From Devosia sp. (GTDB taxonomy: Bacteria > Pseudomonadota > Alphaproteobacteria > Rhizobiales > Devosiaceae): 23,967 nt of DNA. The stretch spans positions 1 through 23,967 of the forward strand of contig JAQGKH010000045.1 in assembly GCA_028290225.1 (NCBI GenBank). The letters are read 5' to 3'. Made by a program: the position numbers and the translations under genes. Positions 7,398 to 19,791 of the stretch are shown piece by piece; the stretch's first letter is position 1, and each line of letters begins with the position of its first letter. The notes under the pieces are model-generated. The model searched no databases and was not told the DNA's origin. It worked only from the letters and a program-made list of their open reading frames with translations.

Positions 7398-8285
7398 ATG
7401 CCGGAACTGCCCGAGGTCGAAACCGTATGCCGGGGCCTGGCGCCCTGGCTGGAGGGCGCCCGGATCGAGCGGGTGACGCTGCATCGTGAAAACCTGCGCT
7501 TCCCCTTTCCTTCCGGGTTGAAGCAGGCCCTGGAAGGCCAGACCGTGCTCCGGGTGGGGAGGCGGGCCAAATATCTGCTGATGGACTTGTCCGATGGAGC
7601 GACGCTGCTGAGCCACCTGGGCATGACCGGTGCTTATCGCTTTGCCGAGCATCCCATCGACAAGCCGCCTCGCTATTACGAACTGGAGCCGGTGCCCAGG
7701 CACGATCACATGGTCTGGGAAATTTCCCATCCGGCCCATGGCCGCTCGCATCTGATCTATGCCGATCCCCGGCGCTTCGGCTTTGTGGATCTTTACCGGC
7801 ACATCGAGGACAGCCCTTATCTGCAGGGCCTGGGCCCCGAGCCGCTGGGCAATGGCTTCAATGCCGAAAGCCTTGCCGCCCCCTTCAATGGCAAGAAGGC
7901 GCCGATCAAGGCGGCCTTGCTGGACCAGCGGGTGGTGGCGGGGCTGGGCAATATCTATGTGGCCGAGGCATTGCACCGCGCCCACATCCTCCCCACCGTG
8001 ACCGCCGGATCTCTGCTGTTGCCCGATGGCACGCCCAAGCCCGCGCTCCATGATCTGGTCAGCGCCACCCGTCAGGTGCTGATCGAAGCCATCGAGGTGG
8101 GTGGCTCGACCCTGCGCGACTTCCGCAATGCGCAGGGCGGATCGGGCTATTTCCAGCATCGTTTCGCGGTATATGACCGCCAAGGGCAGCCTTGCCCCAC
8201 CCCGCTGTGCTCCGGGACAATCGCGCGGATCGTGCAATCGGGACGCTCCACCTTTTACTGCCCGGTTTGCCAGATCGCGCCGTGA
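7398..8285 (+). CDS. mutM: Formamidopyrimidine-DNA glycosylase MutM (Fpg)
   Basis: MutM removes 8-oxoguanine and formamidopyrimidines and nicks the abasic site. The mature N-terminus is PELPEVE, giving catalytic Pro2 and Glu3, with Glu6 and the conserved Lys58 (GRRAKYLL). The C-terminal zinc finger has C266, C271, C288 and C291 in CPTPLC...CPVCQ; the first pair is spaced C-x4-C instead of the common C-x2-C, a variant I associate with alphaproteobacterial Fpg. R283 sits in the DNA-reading hairpin. The 295-residue length is slightly above E. coli (269) because of an insert around residues 84-110. ATG at 7398 is fixed by the PELPE start and preceded by GAGGGAG. The frame extends upstream, but that DNA is the ubiE promoter region. 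Confidence 0.97.
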   Translation: MPELPEVETVCRGLAPWLEGARIERVTLHRENLRFPFPSGLKQALEGQTVLRVGRRAKYLLMDLSDGATLLSHLGMTGAYRFAEHPIDKPPRYYELEPVPRHDHMVWEISHPAHGRSHLIYADPRRFGFVDLYRHIEDSPYLQGLGPEPLGNGFNAESLAAPFNGKKAPIKAALLDQRVVAGLGNIYVAEALHRAHILPTVTAGSLLLPDGTPKPALHDLVSATRQVLIEAIEVGGSTLRDFRNAQGGSGYFQHRFAVYDRQGQPCPTPLCSGTIARIVQSGRSTFYCPVCQIAP

Positions 8286-8304
8286 TGGATGCGGGTGAAT
8301 CCAG

Positions 8305-8334
8305 TTGACGCATGGGGGGCTATCCCCTATAGAG
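8305..8334 (+). promoter_or_regulatory. rpsT promoter
   Basis: TTGACG (8305-8310) and TATAGA (8329-8334) are 18 bp apart (17 bp if CTATAG is used), close to the sigma-70 consensus of this class. A GANTC site (8297-8301) sits 3 bp upstream of the -35 element. Transcription would begin near 8341, giving a leader of about 95 nt before rpsT. Confidence 0.7.
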
Positions 8335-8344
8335 CGACCGACCT

Positions 8345-8362
8345 GGCGGCTCCTGTGCCGCC
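8345..8362 (+). promoter_or_regulatory. Hairpin in the rpsT leader
   Basis: GGCGGC (8345-8350) and GCCGCC (8357-8362) enclose a 6-nt loop at the start of the predicted rpsT leader, followed by a short pyrimidine-rich stretch (GCTTTCATTTT). It could be an S20 feedback site or a weak attenuator; nothing in the sequence decides. Confidence 0.4.
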
Positions 8363-8433
8363 GCTTTCATTTTCGCCCCGGACGTCTTGCGCCCCTCGCG
8401 CATCTCGTCTGGATGGACCGCAAGAGGACCGTT

Positions 8434-8700
8434 ATGGCCAATACGCCTTCAGCCAAAAAGGCTACCCGCAAGATCGCAGCCCGCACTGCAGTCAACAAGT
8501 CGCGCCGCTCGCGCGTCCGCACCTTCATCCGCAAGGTCGAGGAAGCCATTGTTGCCGGCGATCACACCCTGGCCATGCAGGCGCTGCGCGTCGCCGAGCC
8601 CGAGATCAACCGGGCCGCTTCCAAGGGCATTGTCCATGCCAATCTGGCAGCGCGCAAGGTGTCTCGCCTCAACAACCGCGTTAAGGCTTTGAGCGCCTGA
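8434..8700 (+). CDS. rpsT: 30S ribosomal protein S20
   Basis: This 88-residue, very basic, mostly helical protein binds 16S rRNA in the 30S subunit. The start MANTPSAKKATRK and the segment NKSRRSRVRTFIRKVEEA are typical of S20, as is the C-terminal KGIVHANLAARKVSRL. Length matches the family (87-88). ATG at 8434 has GAGG about 8 bp upstream; longer in-frame starts are not needed. It has its own promoter and terminator, so it is a single-gene unit. rpsT beside dnaA is a common alphaproteobacterial arrangement. Confidence 0.98.
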   Translation: MANTPSAKKATRKIAARTAVNKSRRSRVRTFIRKVEEAIVAGDHTLAMQALRVAEPEINRAASKGIVHANLAARKVSRLNNRVKALSA

Positions 8701-8736
8701 CCTGCCGTTTCCGGCAAGCTGCTGACGCGATCGAAC

Positions 8737-8759
8737 GGGCCCCGCAAGGGGCCCTTTTT
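8737..8759 (+). terminator. Rho-independent terminator of rpsT
   Basis: GGGCCCC (8737-8743) and GGGGCCC (8748-8754) form a 7-bp GC stem with a GCAA tetraloop, directly followed by TTTTT. It lies 37 bp after the rpsT stop. Confidence 0.92.
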
Positions 8760-9090
8760 GTTGGCGCGCGCTCCGGGGGGGTTTTTGCCTCGTGACGAAA
8801 TTATATCAGGCATGTGAATGCAGCATGATGGGAGGCGCTGCAGGTGGCTGCGACAAATTGCACCGCGCCTTCAATGAGTTGCGCTCTTCTGGTTACTTGG
8901 ATTTTTACGCCGGCAACCGGCCGCCACATCGATTTTGAGCTGGGCTCGAAATAATTTTTTGGCCGCCAGAAAGCGCTTGCTACCCGATTCTACGTTGAGT
9001 CACAGAGCCTTGCCCACCAGGCTCCTGCAGCCCTTCCGAGAGGTTAACGGACCCTGCCCGAGTCAACCCCCATTTTGAAAAATTCCCGTG

Positions 9091-9119
9091 TTGCGAGCCC
9101 AAAACCCACACTCTAGAAT
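9091..9119 (+). promoter_or_regulatory. Candidate promoter upstream of dnaA
   Basis: TTGCGA (9091-9096) and TAGAAT (9114-9119) are spaced by exactly 17 bp; the -10 differs from TATAAT at one base. It would give a dnaA leader of about 470 nt, or serve an unannotated small RNA. Confidence 0.45.
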
Positions 9120-9375
9120 GCTCATCGTCAGCTGGAGACGGGCGGCGAAAAGCGCCATCCAGACCGGGCTGACGGGTCGAAGAGGCATTTGAACTGGGTC
9201 GTTGTCGGCAGCAATGTCGAAGGCGAAGTGCGGAATAGATGGCAGCGATGAAATTGGTTCATCCGGTCCGGTCTGGACCAGCATCAAGATCAACGGCCCG
9301 CTAACCGACACCGGTTGTGTTCAGCGACAAGACTGAAAATAGCCAATGGTGGCCTGCGCCGCCATCCCAAAATCT

Positions 9376-9400
9376 TTGCATCCACAGCTTGTGGATGCAA
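9376..9400. promoter_or_regulatory. Palindrome of two DnaA-box-like elements before dnaA
   Basis: Two 11-bp arms, TTGCATCCACA (9376-9386) and TGTGGATGCAA (9390-9400), form a perfect inverted repeat around GCT. Each contains GCATCCACA, matching 7 of 9 bases of the DnaA box TTATCCACA. It could bind DnaA for autoregulation or initiation, or fold as an RNA hairpin. Confidence 0.5.
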
Positions 9401-9416
9401 CGGCGAAGCTTTGGCT

Positions 9417-9433
9417 GCGGATCGGCGATCCGC
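9417..9433 (+). promoter_or_regulatory. Hairpin in the dnaA leader
   Basis: GCGGATC (9417-9423) and GATCCGC (9427-9433) pair perfectly around GGC, 17 bp after the DnaA-box-like palindrome. No T-run follows, so it is not a standard terminator. Confidence 0.4.
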
Positions 9434-9593
9434 CGCCACCAACAAACCGAAGCCGGCCCGATCTTGCGGACGGGGCGGCAGTTCAAAAATGGGGCACCAC
9501 GACATGAAGCAGCAGATTGCCGCCGGACGCGCAGATTGGGACCGGCCCAACGCCACTTCCTTTTCATCGGCCAGCTTGGGCGAGGTGTCTGCC

Positions 9594-11045
9594 ATGAACC
9601 AGGACGAACTTCCCTCCGCCGATCAGCGCCAGCTCTGGAACAGGGTGCGGGCTCGCCTGAAGACCGCTGTGGGCGAAGACGTGTTCACCTCCTGGTTTGC
9701 CCGGCTGGAGCTTGAGGAAATCGCTGGCGAGGTGGTTCACCTGTCCGCGCCGACCCGGTTCTTGTGCTCCTGGGTGCAATCCAATTACGCGGACCGCATC
9801 GTCGAGGCCTTTCGCCAGGATGACGAGGCGATCACCCGGCTGCAGGTGACCCTGCGGGTCAACGGCCAGCCCCGCCAGCGTCCGGTCGTCGTCGCTGACG
9901 CTGCGCTCGCACAGACGTCGGCTCCCATGCCGGCCCAGCCCCTTCCTTCGGCAACGGTGACGCGCATTGGCCGCGACAATGCCGCCCCCAAAGGCGACGC
10001 GCTGTCGGGCAGCGGCGTCGATCCGCGCATGACCTTTGAAACCTTCGTGCCCGGTGCCGCCAATGAAATGGCGCTGGGCGTGGCTCGCCAGATCGCGCAG
10101 GCCGCCGCCAACAACACCGTGACCTTCAATCCCGTTTACATCCACTCCACCGTGGGCCTCGGCAAATCGCATCTGCTCAATGCCATCGCCCACGCCACCC
10201 AGGCAGCCGATGCCAGCAAGAACATCGTTTACCTGACCGCCGACCACTTCATGTACCATTTCATCACCGCCGTGCAGCGCCAGTCCGCGCTCGGCTTCAA
10301 GGAATGGCTGCGTCGGGTCGACCTGCTGCTGATCGATGACATGCAGTTCCTGCAGGGTAAGTCCGCCACCGAGTTCGGCCATACGCTGGGCACGCTGCTG
10401 ACCGGCGCCAAGCAGGTCGTGGTGGCCGGCGACGCTCCGCCGCGGGATCTGGAAATGCTCGATGAGCGCGTGCGTTCGCGCCTGTCGGGCGGGCTGGTCG
10501 TGCCGATCTCGGGCTTTGATATCGAGCTGCGTCGCTCCATCGTGCAGCGCCGTGCCGACCAGGCCACCGCGCGTTTCGGCATGCATTTCCCCGCGCCTGT
10601 GCTGGATTATGTCGCTCGCGCCGTGGTCAGCCATGGCCGTGACCTCGATGGCGCCGTCAACCGGCTTGTTGCCGCCAACCAGCTGACCGGCGAACTCATC
10701 ACCGTGCCGCTCGCTGAAAAAACCCTGGGCGATCTGATCCGCGCCCATGACGCCAAGCGGGTGCGCATCGAGGACATCCTCAAGATGGTGTCGCGCCACT
10801 ACAAGGTGCCGCGCAACGAGCTCCTCTCGGCCCGCCGCTCGCGCGATGTGGTGCGTCCGCGCCAGATCGCCATGTTCCTCGCCAAGGCGCTGACCTCGCG
10901 CTCGCTGCCCGAGATCGGCCGGCGCTTTGGCGGTCGCGACCACACCACCGTGCTCCATTCGGTGCGCAAGGTCGAACAGATGATCAAGGACGACGTGGAA
11001 CTCGCCCAGGAGATCGAGCTGCTCAAGCGCATGCTCGAGGAATAG
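9594..11045 (+). CDS. dnaA: Chromosomal replication initiator protein DnaA
   Basis: DnaA binds DnaA boxes at oriC, oligomerises with ATP and opens the duplex. The 483-residue protein shows domain I (about 1-90, DELPSADQRQLWNRV...SWFARLEL), a Pro/Ala-rich linker (about 100-140), an AAA+ core with Walker A VGLGKSH (K191; Ser replaces the usual Thr) and Walker B LLLIDD (D248, D249), and a C-terminal HTH with the family signature RRFGGRDHTTVLHSVRKVE-like segment. ATG at 9594 gives the normal N-terminus; GAGG lies about 9 bp upstream. In-frame ATGs at 9490 and 9505 could add about 30 residues, but this looks like leader DNA. It is followed by a strong hairpin and then dnaN. Confidence 0.97.
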   Translation: MNQDELPSADQRQLWNRVRARLKTAVGEDVFTSWFARLELEEIAGEVVHLSAPTRFLCSWVQSNYADRIVEAFRQDDEAITRLQVTLRVNGQPRQRPVVVADAALAQTSAPMPAQPLPSATVTRIGRDNAAPKGDALSGSGVDPRMTFETFVPGAANEMALGVARQIAQAAANNTVTFNPVYIHSTVGLGKSHLLNAIAHATQAADASKNIVYLTADHFMYHFITAVQRQSALGFKEWLRRVDLLLIDDMQFLQGKSATEFGHTLGTLLTGAKQVVVAGDAPPRDLEMLDERVRSRLSGGLVVPISGFDIELRRSIVQRRADQATARFGMHFPAPVLDYVARAVVSHGRDLDGAVNRLVAANQLTGELITVPLAEKTLGDLIRAHDAKRVRIEDILKMVSRHYKVPRNELLSARRSRDVVRPRQIAMFLAKALTSRSLPEIGRRFGGRDHTTVLHSVRKVEQMIKDDVELAQEIELLKRMLEE

Positions 11046-11064
11046 GGGCCCGCCCAGGATCGAA

Positions 11065-11101
11065 AAGCACGGCGGGATCAATGATCCCGCCGCTTGTGCT
11101 T
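11065..11101 (+). terminator. Strong hairpin between dnaA and dnaN
   Basis: GGCGGGATC (11071-11079) and GATCCCGCC (11083-11091) form a 9-bp perfect stem around AAT, extended by AAGCAC (11065-11070) and GTGCTT (11096-11101) with a 4-nt bulge. It starts 20 bp after the dnaA stop. No T-run follows, so it may be a partial terminator, a processing site or an mRNA 3' end stabiliser. Confidence 0.55.
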
Positions 11102-11190
11102 AAGCGTGCATTAGCCAGCGTGTCGCGGCGCCGGCTCTTGCTAATCGGTGCGCAAATTGTAAATGTCCAAGCCCGCCTTGACGGGGTGTT

Positions 11191-11206
11191 GGCTGATCCA
11201 TCAGCC
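11191..11206. repeat. Inverted repeat in the dnaN upstream region
   Basis: GGCTGAT (11191-11197) and ATCAGCC (11200-11206) form a perfect 7-bp inverted repeat around CC, 26 bp before the dnaN start and just after a TTGACG (11178-11183) that could be a -35 element. It could be an operator or a leader hairpin. Confidence 0.4.
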
Positions 11207-11231
11207 GCGTAGTGCTTTGGAAGTTGTTGCC

Positions 11232-12353
11232 ATGAAGATTACCCTCGAACGCAATCATCTGCTCAAGTCCCTGAGCCATGTGCATCGGGTGGTGGAGCGG
11301 CGCAACACCTACCCGATCCTGGCCAATGTGGTGTTCAAGGCCGCCGATGACGCGGTGGAACTGCGCGCCACCGATCTTGATATCGAGGTGACCGAAAGCG
11401 TGCCGGCGATGGTCTCGACCCCCGGCACCACCACTGTTCCCGCCCATACGCTCTATGAAATTGTGCGCAAGCTCGCCGATGGTGCCGAAGTGCGGCTGGA
11501 AACCGAAGGCGGCGAGCAGATGCTGCTGACCTCCGGGCGCTCGCGCTTCCATCTGGCATGCCTGTCGCCCGACAGCTTTCCCGATCTGAAATCGGGCGCC
11601 TTCGGCCACGAGTTCACCATGCCGGCCAGCGGCTTGCGCGAGCTGATCGAGCGCACCCAGTTCGCCATTTCCAACGAGGAAACCCGCTACTACCTCAACG
11701 GCATCTATCTGCACGCCGTGGAATCCAGTGCCAGCGGCAGCCTGCTGCGCGCGGTGGCGACCGATGGGCACCGCCTGGCGCGTGCCGAAATGCCGGCGCC
11801 CGAGGGCGCCCAGGGCATGCCCGGCATCATCGTGCCCAAAAAGACCGTCGGTGAGGTGCAAAAGCTGCTTGATGGCGTCGATGGCGAGGTCAAGGTCGAG
11901 GTCTCCGACACCAAGATCCGCTTCACCGTGGGTCCCGTCGTGCTGCTATCCAAGCTGATCGAGGGCACCTTCCCCGATTATGAGCGGGTAACGCCCAAGA
12001 ACAACGACAAGCAGATGAATGTCGATCGCGCCTCCTTTGCCATCGCGGTGGATCGCGTTTCCACCATCGCGTCCGATCGTGGTGGCAAGGCGGTCAAGCT
12101 TTCCGCCAAGGAAGGGCTGCTGGAGCTGTCGGTTACCAATCCCGATCACGGCACCGCCAGTGAGGAGCTTGCCGTCGAGTTCGACACCGAGGGCTTCGAG
12201 ATCGGCTTCAATGCCCGTTACCTCCTCGACATTGTCGGCCAGATCCGCTCGGAAAGTGCGGTATTCATGTTCAATGACGCGGGCTCCCCGACCCTGGTCA
12301 AGGAAGAGGGCGAGGCCAGCGCGCTTTACGTGCTGATGCCGATGCGGGTCTAA
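11232..12353 (+). CDS. dnaN: DNA polymerase III beta subunit (sliding clamp)
   Basis: DnaN forms the ring-shaped dimer that tethers polymerase III and repair factors to DNA. The 373-residue length matches the family. Three clamp domains are visible: MKITLERNHLLKSL at the N-terminus, the ATDGHRLARAE segment in domain 2 and the conserved C-terminal ALYVLMPMRV end (compare VVMPMRL in E. coli), which forms part of the protein-binding cleft. ATG at 11232 fits the family start; the frame extends upstream, but homologous sequence begins here. recF follows after 44 bp. Confidence 0.97.
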   Translation: MKITLERNHLLKSLSHVHRVVERRNTYPILANVVFKAADDAVELRATDLDIEVTESVPAMVSTPGTTTVPAHTLYEIVRKLADGAEVRLETEGGEQMLLTSGRSRFHLACLSPDSFPDLKSGAFGHEFTMPASGLRELIERTQFAISNEETRYYLNGIYLHAVESSASGSLLRAVATDGHRLARAEMPAPEGAQGMPGIIVPKKTVGEVQKLLDGVDGEVKVEVSDTKIRFTVGPVVLLSKLIEGTFPDYERVTPKNNDKQMNVDRASFAIAVDRVSTIASDRGGKAVKLSAKEGLLELSVTNPDHGTASEELAVEFDTEGFEIGFNARYLLDIVGQIRSESAVFMFNDAGSPTLVKEEGEASALYVLMPMRV

Positions 12354-12397
12354 GGCTGGCAGGGGTTGACGAGTTTCCCGCGCCTGCGCACGCCCTG

Positions 12398-13516
12398 ATG
12401 ATCCGCCATCTGACGCGCCTGCGCCTTTCGGCCTTTCGCAACTACACCGCCGCGGCTCTGGATCTGGATGGGCGCCATCTGGTGTTGACCGGCCCCAATG
12501 GCGCGGGCAAGACCAATCTGCTGGAAGCCATCTCGCTCCTGTCGCCCGGCCGGGGACTGCGGCGCGCCACCTTTGATGCGGTGGCCGAGCAGGGCTCCGA
12601 CACCGGCTGGGCCGTTGCGGCGACGGTGGAAACCAATGCCGGCCCCACCGATATCGGCACCGGCGCCGCCCCGGGTGACGCCGGGCGGCGCGTCCGCATC
12701 AACGGCGCCAATGCACGCTCGGTGGAAGCCATGAGCGAATATCTGCGCGTCCTGTGGCTGACGCCGGCCATGGACGGGCTGTTCTCGGGACCGGCCAGCG
12801 ACCGGCGCCGGTTCCTCGATCGGCTCGTCACCACCTTGATCCCCTCTCATGCCGCGGCCGTCAGCGACTATGACAAGGCCATGCGCCAGCGCAACCGGCT
12901 GCTCGAGGAGGGGGGTGATCCCCGCTGGCTCGGCGCCATTGAAGCGCAGATGGCCGAACTGGGCGCTTCGGTGCACCTGGCGCGCACCGACAGCCTCGAA
13001 CATCTGCAAACCCTGATCGCCCGCAGCCTTGAGGATCAAAGCTTTCCAGCCGCCGACCTGGCGCTGACCCCCCTATGGGAAAACGGGCCGACGCCCACGG
13101 TGTCGAGCGAGCTGGAACTGGCGCTTGGCGAGCTATGGCTGGGGTCCCGCGGCCTTGATCGGGCGGCCGGACGCACCATATATGGACCGCACCGCCTTGA
13201 TCTCGAGGTCACCTATCGCCAGAAAGGCATGCCGGCGGCCTTGGGCTCCACGGGCGAGCAAAAAGCGCTGCTGATCGGGCTGATCCTGGCCCATGCCCGC
13301 CTGGTGCATCACCGAACTGGGATCACGCCATTCCTGCTGCTCGACGAGATTGCCGCGCATCTGGATCCCGATCGTCGCCGTGCCTTGTTCCGCGCGCTGG
13401 ACGGGCTCGGAACCCAGTGTTTCCTCACCGGCACCGACGCTTTGCTCTTCGCCGATCTGGGCGAGCGGGCACAGGCGATCACGGTGCGCGACGGGCGGCT
13501 TGTGCAGAACGGCTAA
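12398..13516 (+). CDS. recF: DNA replication and repair protein RecF
   Basis: RecF is an SMC/ABC-like ATPase that helps load RecA at single-strand gaps through RecOR. The 372-residue protein has the N-terminal LSAFRNY segment, Walker A GPNGAGKTN (32-40), the ABC signature STGEQKALL and Walker B FLLLDEIAAHLD followed by the D-loop. Length matches RecF (about 360-380). ATG at 12398 lies 44 bp after dnaN with a weak ribosome site, so coupled expression is likely. It belongs to the dnaA-dnaN-recF-gyrB cluster. Confidence 0.96.
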   Translation: MIRHLTRLRLSAFRNYTAAALDLDGRHLVLTGPNGAGKTNLLEAISLLSPGRGLRRATFDAVAEQGSDTGWAVAATVETNAGPTDIGTGAAPGDAGRRVRINGANARSVEAMSEYLRVLWLTPAMDGLFSGPASDRRRFLDRLVTTLIPSHAAAVSDYDKAMRQRNRLLEEGGDPRWLGAIEAQMAELGASVHLARTDSLEHLQTLIARSLEDQSFPAADLALTPLWENGPTPTVSSELELALGELWLGSRGLDRAAGRTIYGPHRLDLEVTYRQKGMPAALGSTGEQKALLIGLILAHARLVHHRTGITPFLLLDEIAAHLDPDRRRALFRALDGLGTQCFLTGTDALLFADLGERAQAITVRDGRLVQNG

Positions 13517-13536
13517 GCGCTGGATATCCGGCGCTT
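13515..13536 (+). terminator. Hairpin at the recF stop codon
   Basis: AAGCGCTGG and CCGGCGCTT pair as a 9-bp stem (one T-G wobble) around ATAT, beginning inside the recF stop codon. There is no T-run, so it may be a weak terminator or mRNA end structure. Confidence 0.35.
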
Positions 13537-13623
13537 CAGCCCTCGAAATGACCCATTCAGCTTGGGGTTGACCCCCTAGTTGGATACAACAGTTTCACTC
13601 CCTAACGACTTGATTCGGACCCC

Positions 13624-16077
<2,454 letters not shown>

Positions 16078-16260
16078 TCCTGGCCCTGGCGGGGTGTCGC
16101 AGCTCCGCCACAGCCGCCCGGGAATCGAGTCGGGTCACATAAACCGGCCACATTTTGCCGGAACAAGCAGAAGCGTGTGACGCACGGCAGCACCCCGACC
16201 GGGTGTGCGCCGATCAAGCGGGCACACCAGCATCTCTTTGCCGGGTTCGGGTTCCGCTGA

Positions 16261-18927
<2,667 letters not shown>

Positions 18928-18945
18928 CCTGGGGCGCCTTTCGCG

Positions 18946-19701
18946 CTAATCGGCGCGGAAGGCCATCAACTCGCGGCCATGCGCCTTGAGCCAGGCGCGC
19001 CCGCGCTCCATATCGGGCAGGGTGCGCTTGACCGTTGCCCAGAACGCGGCCGAATGGTTCATTTCCACCAGATGCGCCACTTCATGGGCCGCCACATAAT
19101 CCAGCACGAATGGCGGCGCCAGGATCAGCCGCCAGTTGTAGTTGAGGCTGCCGCGTGATGAACACGAGCCCCAGCGGCTCGCCTGGTCGCGCATGGTGAT
19201 CGAGCGCACCTCCACGCCCAGCCGGGCGGCATGATAGGCGCTGCGCAGCTTGAGTTCGCGTGCCGCTTCCCCCTTGAGCCAATCCACGAGCCGGCGCGCC
19301 TGGTGGGCCGGCTCGCCCGGAACCAGCAGCAGCTTTTCCCCGTCCGCCTCGTCCAGCTCCACCCGGCCGCGCAGCTTGCCGGTCGCCACCATCCGGTGCG
19401 GCACGCCGCGCAGGGGCACCACAACGCCATCGGCAAAGCGCACCGGACCTTGCGCGGCATCCAGCCGCTCGGCCAGCCACCCGCTTTGGCGCTGCAGGAA
19501 GGCTTGCGCCTCGCTCCAGCGCCCGCCAGGCGGCAGCGTCAACACTGGGGTGCCGCTATGGGGCAGCGACAGCCGGAACGAGCGGGCACGTGCATGGGTG
19601 CGCACCGCCACGCTGACCAGGCGATCGGCGACCCGAACTTCGGTCGTGCTGGGAATCTTGGCTTTAAAGAACACCGTGGAAACGGTCACCCCGGGAATCA
19701 A
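18946..19701 (-). CDS. YgjP/DUF45-type M48-like metallopeptidase
   Basis: This is a 251-residue protein of the YgjP/SprT-related zinc peptidase group, of unknown substrate. The zinc motif HEVAH (H206, E207, H210) is followed by a third likely ligand H216 in EMNHSAAFW, and the family-specific RWGSCSSRGSLNYNW lies at 177-190. No signal peptide or membrane helix is seen, so it is probably cytosolic. The start is uncertain: TTG at 19701 is the longest option, with GTG codons at 19689 and 19674 as alternatives and no clear ribosome site for any. It converges on the PBP gene with an 18-bp gap and lies downstream of the DUF2852 gene, separated by a terminator. Confidence 0.85.
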   Translation of the reverse strand: MIPGVTVSTVFFKAKIPSTTEVRVADRLVSVAVRTHARARSFRLSLPHSGTPVLTLPPGGRWSEAQAFLQRQSGWLAERLDAAQGPVRFADGVVVPLRGVPHRMVATGKLRGRVELDEADGEKLLLVPGEPAHQARRLVDWLKGEAARELKLRSAYHAARLGVEVRSITMRDQASRWGSCSSRGSLNYNWRLILAPPFVLDYVAAHEVAHLVEMNHSAAFWATVKRTLPDMERGRAWLKAHGRELMAFRAD

Positions 19702-19740
19702 TGCGCCAATGATACCGCTGATGCTGCTGTGGCCCCAACG

Positions 19741-19772
19741 AAAAGGGCGCCTCCCTTGCGGAAGGCGCCCTT
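19741..19772 (-). terminator. Rho-independent terminator of the DUF2852 gene
   Basis: AAGGGCGCCT (19763-19772 read on the minus strand) and AGGCGCCCTT (19743-19752) form a 10-bp stem with a 10-nt loop; reading on the minus strand, TTTT overlaps the stem end and is followed by CGTT. It lies 19 bp after the DUF2852 stop. Confidence 0.8.
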
Positions 19773-19791
19773 GCTCAACGCGGCAGCGAAA

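Larger units (their letters stand above)
8760..9593 (+). other. Non-coding rpsT-dnaA region; candidate dnaA control region or oriC
   Basis: No convincing gene is seen in these roughly 830 bp; the frames found here have no recognisable product. Visible features are AT-rich patches near 8799-8807 and 8950-8960, GANTC sites at 8986, 8997 and 9060 (the CcrM methylation motif), a DnaA-box-like TGTGAATGCA at 8813-8822, a promoter-like pair at 9091-9119, a palindrome of two DnaA-box-like halves at 9376-9400 and a hairpin at 9417-9433. The frame of dnaA is open upstream to about 9315, but the normal DnaA N-terminus begins at 9594. Whether replication starts here is open: many Hyphomicrobiales have oriC near hemE instead. 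Confidence 0.5.

Noticed and set aside
7293..8237. Upstream extension of the ubiE frame
   Set aside because: It is antisense to mutM; the UbiE family start matches ATG 7292.
9063..9311. 82-codon frame on the minus strand between rpsT and dnaA
   Set aside because: No recognisable family, no ribosome site, and it overlaps a promoter-like region; not enough to call a gene.
9315..9593. N-terminal extension of DnaA
   Set aside because: The DnaA domain I begins at ATG 9594 and the upstream frame covers palindromes and leader-like DNA.
9564..11081. 505-codon open frame antisense to dnaA
   Set aside because: It lies opposite a gene with every DnaA motif; His/Gly-rich composition is typical of antisense frames in GC-rich DNA.
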